Origin: Achromobacter sp.
GTDB taxonomy: Bacteria; Pseudomonadota; Gammaproteobacteria; Burkholderiales; Burkholderiaceae_B
Length of the DNA stretch: 34,603 nt
Assembly (NCBI GenBank): GCA_003454835.1
Contig: DMTA01000243.1
Location: 25,486 to 60,088 of the forward strand
Reading direction: 5' to 3'
The notes under the pieces: generated by a model
Databases searched by the model: none
What the model was told of the DNA's origin: nothing
The model's input: the letters and a program-made list of their open reading frames with translations, nothing else
In this document: one piece after another, positions 32,075-34,603 of the stretch
Layout: each line of letters begins with the position of its first letter
Numbering within the stretch: position 1 is the first letter of the stretch
Program-made: the position numbers and the translations under genes

Positions 32075-34603
32075 TCAGAACTGCAAGCGCATATCTAACG
32101 TCCCGGAATGCTGGCGGTTACCGCCGCCGAACTCGCCGGCGTAGCCGAGGGCGATCGTAAGATTGCGGATCGTGGCCAGGTCGGCGCCGAACTCCACCCG
32201 CGCCGCGTCGCGGGCGATGGGTGTGCCGGCCACCGAGAAGCTCGTTCCTCCCTCGAACGCCAGTGTTGTGCTGGGCTGCACATCGCCATAGGCATGACGC
32301 CATCCGAGCAGGCCGCGCAGAGCGATGTCCGACTCGGGGACCTGCCAGCGGGCTCGCAGACCCGCCAGCGACGAGGTCAATGTCTGGCTCTGACGCTTGG
32401 CCGAAAGCGCGGCGGACCCGCCCGATTCGGAGAAAGCGCGTGTCCGCAGGTCGCTCCAGGACAGGCCCGCGAAGGGTTCGATCGTGGTTTGCGGCGACAG
32501 CGCCAGCGCGTAGCCGACTTCGGCGAACAGGCTCGTGGTCGAGGCGTGATAGTCGGCCGTGAGGGTCTGCGAGAGGCTGCCGTAGCTGATTTGCCGGCGG
32601 GTGTCGACGTCGTGCCACGAATAGGCGGTGCCGGCTAGTACGTTGAGCGACCCCGCACCGAGCGCGAAGGCTTTGCCGCCGTAGAGGGTTGCGGTATAGC
32701 TCTGCGTCTCGGCAGTTGCCGCGCGGCTGTCCGCCTTGAGCTTGCCGTCGGCATAGCCGAAGGCCGCGCCCAGTCGCCACCCTCCTCCAATATCCCCATC
32801 ACCGCCCAACGTCAACGTGGTGGTCTGTTGTGTGAGCGATGGCGCGTTGCCATCGCTGCCCAGGCGCTGCCAATCGCCTTCGATCTGTGCCCACATGGGT
32901 TGCGCAGCCGATCCCGGCAGCACGTTGGGTGACAGCGGCGCGTCGCTCGTGCCGGCCGAGGCGGTGGCGGCGCCTGGCCGCATGCCGGCGGACAGATTGT
33001 TGCGCAGCCCATCCAATCCACGTTTCATGGCAGGCACGCCCGCGCTCAGCAAGGCTGAGTTGACGCTGGCGTAGGTGTCGCCCGACAAGGCGGCCAGCGC
33101 CTGCTGGAAGTCGCCCTCGTCGGTGGACAGGGCGAGCGCGCGCCAGACTTCGCTGCTGCTGGGAAGACGCTGCGCGGCACGCGCGACCGCACGTTGATTG
33201 TCGCTACCCGCGAGGCTGGCAAAGTTGATGGAAGGCGTGCCACCTGGTGCCGGCTCGGGCACCTGGCCGCCCAGTTCGGGTTCGGGCTCGGGCACCTGGC
33301 CACCTTTCGGCACCAGGCGGAGGGTCAGGTCGTTGCCATCGCCGCCCGCCGTGTCGGTCTCGGCGTCGAGGAACAGCAGCGAATTTTCGATTCGGCCGAT
33401 GTCGCCCACGATGGCCCCCGGGCTCTGCTTGTCCACGATTACGACGGGTGCGGACGACGGCGCCCAGGACGCGGCATCGTTGGGGCTGAGGTTCAGCGCC
33501 AATACGGTGTTGTCCAGCGCTACAGCGCCCTGCGCAATCAGGCTCGCATGCGCAACGGGCGTGGCCGCGATGCGCAGCGTTCCGCTGTTTTTATAGTCAC
33601 CGGCCACGGTCTGCGCGCCCAGCGGATTGCCTGGCGCGTGCACACCTCCCGCAAGCACGGTCGTGGCGCCCAATACGCCCGTGCCGCTCAGCGTGCCGCC
33701 ATTGTTCACCGTGAAGCGGGCGCTGGATACCGATCCTTCGACGTTCAGCACACCGGCGTCGGCGGACACGTTGCCGTCGAAGGGGTGCGCCCCTGCCAGG
33801 GTCAGCGTGCCAACGCCGGCCTTGCGTATCGTGCCGTCGCCGTTCAGGGTAGCGCTGAAGGTGCTGGCATCGCTGCGCTCGAGCACGAGGGTGCCGTCGA
33901 CGTGGACGGGGCCGGCGAGATTGCCCGAATTTCCGTTCGCGCCGAGGTTCAGCGTCGAGCCGGCGATGATCCACGTCCAGCCGGTGTAGGTGTTGTCTGC
34001 GGTCAGGTAGGTCGTGCCCCGGTTGGTCCGCACCTCACCCGTGCCGACGATCTGGGCATCCAGCCGGGCGTTGCCCGTCTGGTTGAACACGATGTGGCCG
34101 TCGTTTTGCACAACGCTCAGGCCTTGAATCGTGCCCGCCGGGCGGCCCGCGCTCGGTGTGCCGCCGATCTGAAGATAGCCGTTGGTATTGATGACGAATG
34201 TCGAGCCGGCGCCGAAACGTAGCTCACCTGGGCCAAGCACCAGCTCCCCCGGTCCGCCCGCTGCGCCCGCGCCGAGGCGCAGACGGCCCCCCGGGCCGAT
34301 GATCACGACCGCGTTGTCCATGAGCAGACGACCCTCGCCGCCCTGCCCGCCGTTGGTCCCGGCAATCGTGCCACCGCCGTTGGACCCGCCGATCAAAAGA
34401 TGCTCCGCCACGCTCAGCGTCGCGCCATCCTGGAGCTGTATCGTGCCGTTGCCGCCGCGCCCGCCCGAGTTGGTGGTCTGGCCACCGCCGCCCGCGCCGC
34501 CGATGAGCATTGATCGATTTACCTGGAGAAGACCCTGCGAGATCGTGAGGGAACCCGTGCTGCCAGCGCCGCCCGCCCCCGCGTCGGAGGCGCCGCCGCC
34601 GCC
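32075..34603 (-). CDS. Autotransporter with C-terminal beta-barrel (5' truncated)
   Basis: The frame is open from the right edge of the window to the TGA at 32075-32077; 842 residues are visible and the signal peptide lies outside. The visible N-terminal part is glycine-rich with repeated LLIGGxxGGG and LIGGAGGGG blocks. Passenger-associated repeats follow (ADNTYTGWTWIIAGSTLNLG, then GDGTIRKAGVGTLTLAGAHPF), typical of a parallel beta-helix passenger. A Pro/Glu linker with two GGQVPEPxP units lies near 33230-33305. The last 270 or so residues form the translocating beta-barrel and end in Phe (LDMRLQF), the usual outer-membrane signal. The passenger function (adhesin or other) cannot be told; I see no protease triad. 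Confidence 0.9.
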   Translation of the reverse strand, partial: GGGGASDAGAGGAGSTGSLTISQGLLQVNRSMLIGGAGGGGQTTNSGGRGGNGTIQLQDGATLSVAEHLLIGGSNGGGTIAGTNGGQGGEGRLLMDNAVVIIGPGGRLRLGAGAAGGPGELVLGPGELRFGAGSTFVINTNGYLQIGGTPSAGRPAGTIQGLSVVQNDGHIVFNQTGNARLDAQIVGTGEVRTNRGTTYLTADNTYTGWTWIIAGSTLNLGANGNSGNLAGPVHVDGTLVLERSDASTFSATLNGDGTIRKAGVGTLTLAGAHPFDGNVSADAGVLNVEGSVSSARFTVNNGGTLSGTGVLGATTVLAGGVHAPGNPLGAQTVAGDYKNSGTLRIAATPVAHASLIAQGAVALDNTVLALNLSPNDAASWAPSSAPVVIVDKQSPGAIVGDIGRIENSLLFLDAETDTAGGDGNDLTLRLVPKGGQVPEPEPELGGQVPEPAPGGTPSINFASLAGSDNQRAVARAAQRLPSSSEVWRALALSTDEGDFQQALAALSGDTYASVNSALLSAGVPAMKRGLDGLRNNLSAGMRPGAATASAGTSDAPLSPNVLPGSAAQPMWAQIEGDWQRLGSDGNAPSLTQQTTTLTLGGDGDIGGGWRLGAAFGYADGKLKADSRAATAETQSYTATLYGGKAFALGAGSLNVLAGTAYSWHDVDTRRQISYGSLSQTLTADYHASTTSLFAEVGYALALSPQTTIEPFAGLSWSDLRTRAFSESGGSAALSAKRQSQTLTSSLAGLRARWQVPESDIALRGLLGWRHAYGDVQPSTTLAFEGGTSFSVAGTPIARDAARVEFGADLATIRNLTIALGYAGEFGGGNRQHSGTLDMRLQF
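33230..33305 (-). repeat. Short in-frame repeat encoding the Pro/Glu linker of the autotransporter
   Basis: The block TCGGGCACCTGGCC occurs at about 33256 and 33290 inside G/C-rich flanks, giving two GGQVPEPxP units. It lies between passenger and barrel, where length change would be tolerated. Confidence 0.6.

Noticed and set aside
1..34603. CRISPR array, prophage, insertion sequence, tRNA or rRNA
   Set aside because: No regularly spaced repeats, phage structural or transposase proteins, terminal inverted repeats, or tRNA cloverleaf sequences were recognised by reading; a dedicated RNA search could not be run.

Overview
The window looks like chromosomal DNA of a GC-rich betaproteobacterium of the Alcaligenaceae (Achromobacter/Bordetella type). 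This rests on the evenly high GC, the dense short-gap gene layout, the many LysR-type regulators and FecIR/TonB systems, and the protein families recognised; no rRNA or other species marker is present. I see no tRNA, rRNA, CRISPR array, insertion sequence or prophage. Both ends cut a gene: an AI-2E-type exporter at the left and an autotransporter at the right.

Layout. 1-3013: 3' end of an AI-2E family transporter, a terminator, then an S4-domain pseudouridine synthase overlapping a Tat/lipoprotein LD-carboxypeptidase (TGATG junction). 3014-4820: a HipB/HipA pair preceded by an AT-rich operator region with a perfect 16-bp palindrome. 4829-7671 (minus): APC permease, a methyltransferase with an export signal, and an Rrf2 regulator with a dyad over its own start codon. 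8197-9097: a DUF6152-like exported protein whose predicted mature N-terminus is His-His, plus a 4-TM membrane protein. 9106-10041: SMP-30/gluconolactonase family protein (minus).

10211-18921 is a sulfatase locus. A periplasmic type I arylsulfatase (minus) is divergent from a plus-strand row: DUF4239-like membrane protein, TTC38-like TPR protein, a membrane-anchored formylglycine-generating enzyme with both active-site cysteines, and a HAD-family lipoprotein. A convergent SdsA-type metallo-beta-lactamase-fold alkylsulfatase follows. The reading is that the FGE matures the arylsulfatase, and the two sulfatases release sulfate or alcohol from different sulfate esters. The arylsulfatase upstream region carries a 9-bp dyad and three 14-bp iterated repeats.

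19161-23293: a TonB-dependent siderophore receptor and a FecR anti-sigma factor (minus), with the FecI-type ECF sigma gene divergent from fecR rather than in front of it. 23305-24799: a minimal arsenic operon, arsR-acr3, without arsC.

24987-31046: a putative catabolic island with a LysR regulator divergent from an atypical SDR (YxxxK replaced by SxxxR) and a DapA-like lyase, then a second LysR divergent from a class I aminotransferase. A broken SDR C-terminus and an RraA/HMG-aldolase-like protein follow, ending in a strong bidirectional terminator. 31117-31842: a GATase1 protein (minus). 32075-34603: an autotransporter with passenger repeats, a Pro/Glu-rich linker and a C-terminal beta-barrel, open at the right edge.

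Stretches over 300 bases without a confident gene are 7672-8196 (palindromes and a 5'-leader hairpin only) and 11873-12254 (repeats and one doubtful small ORF).
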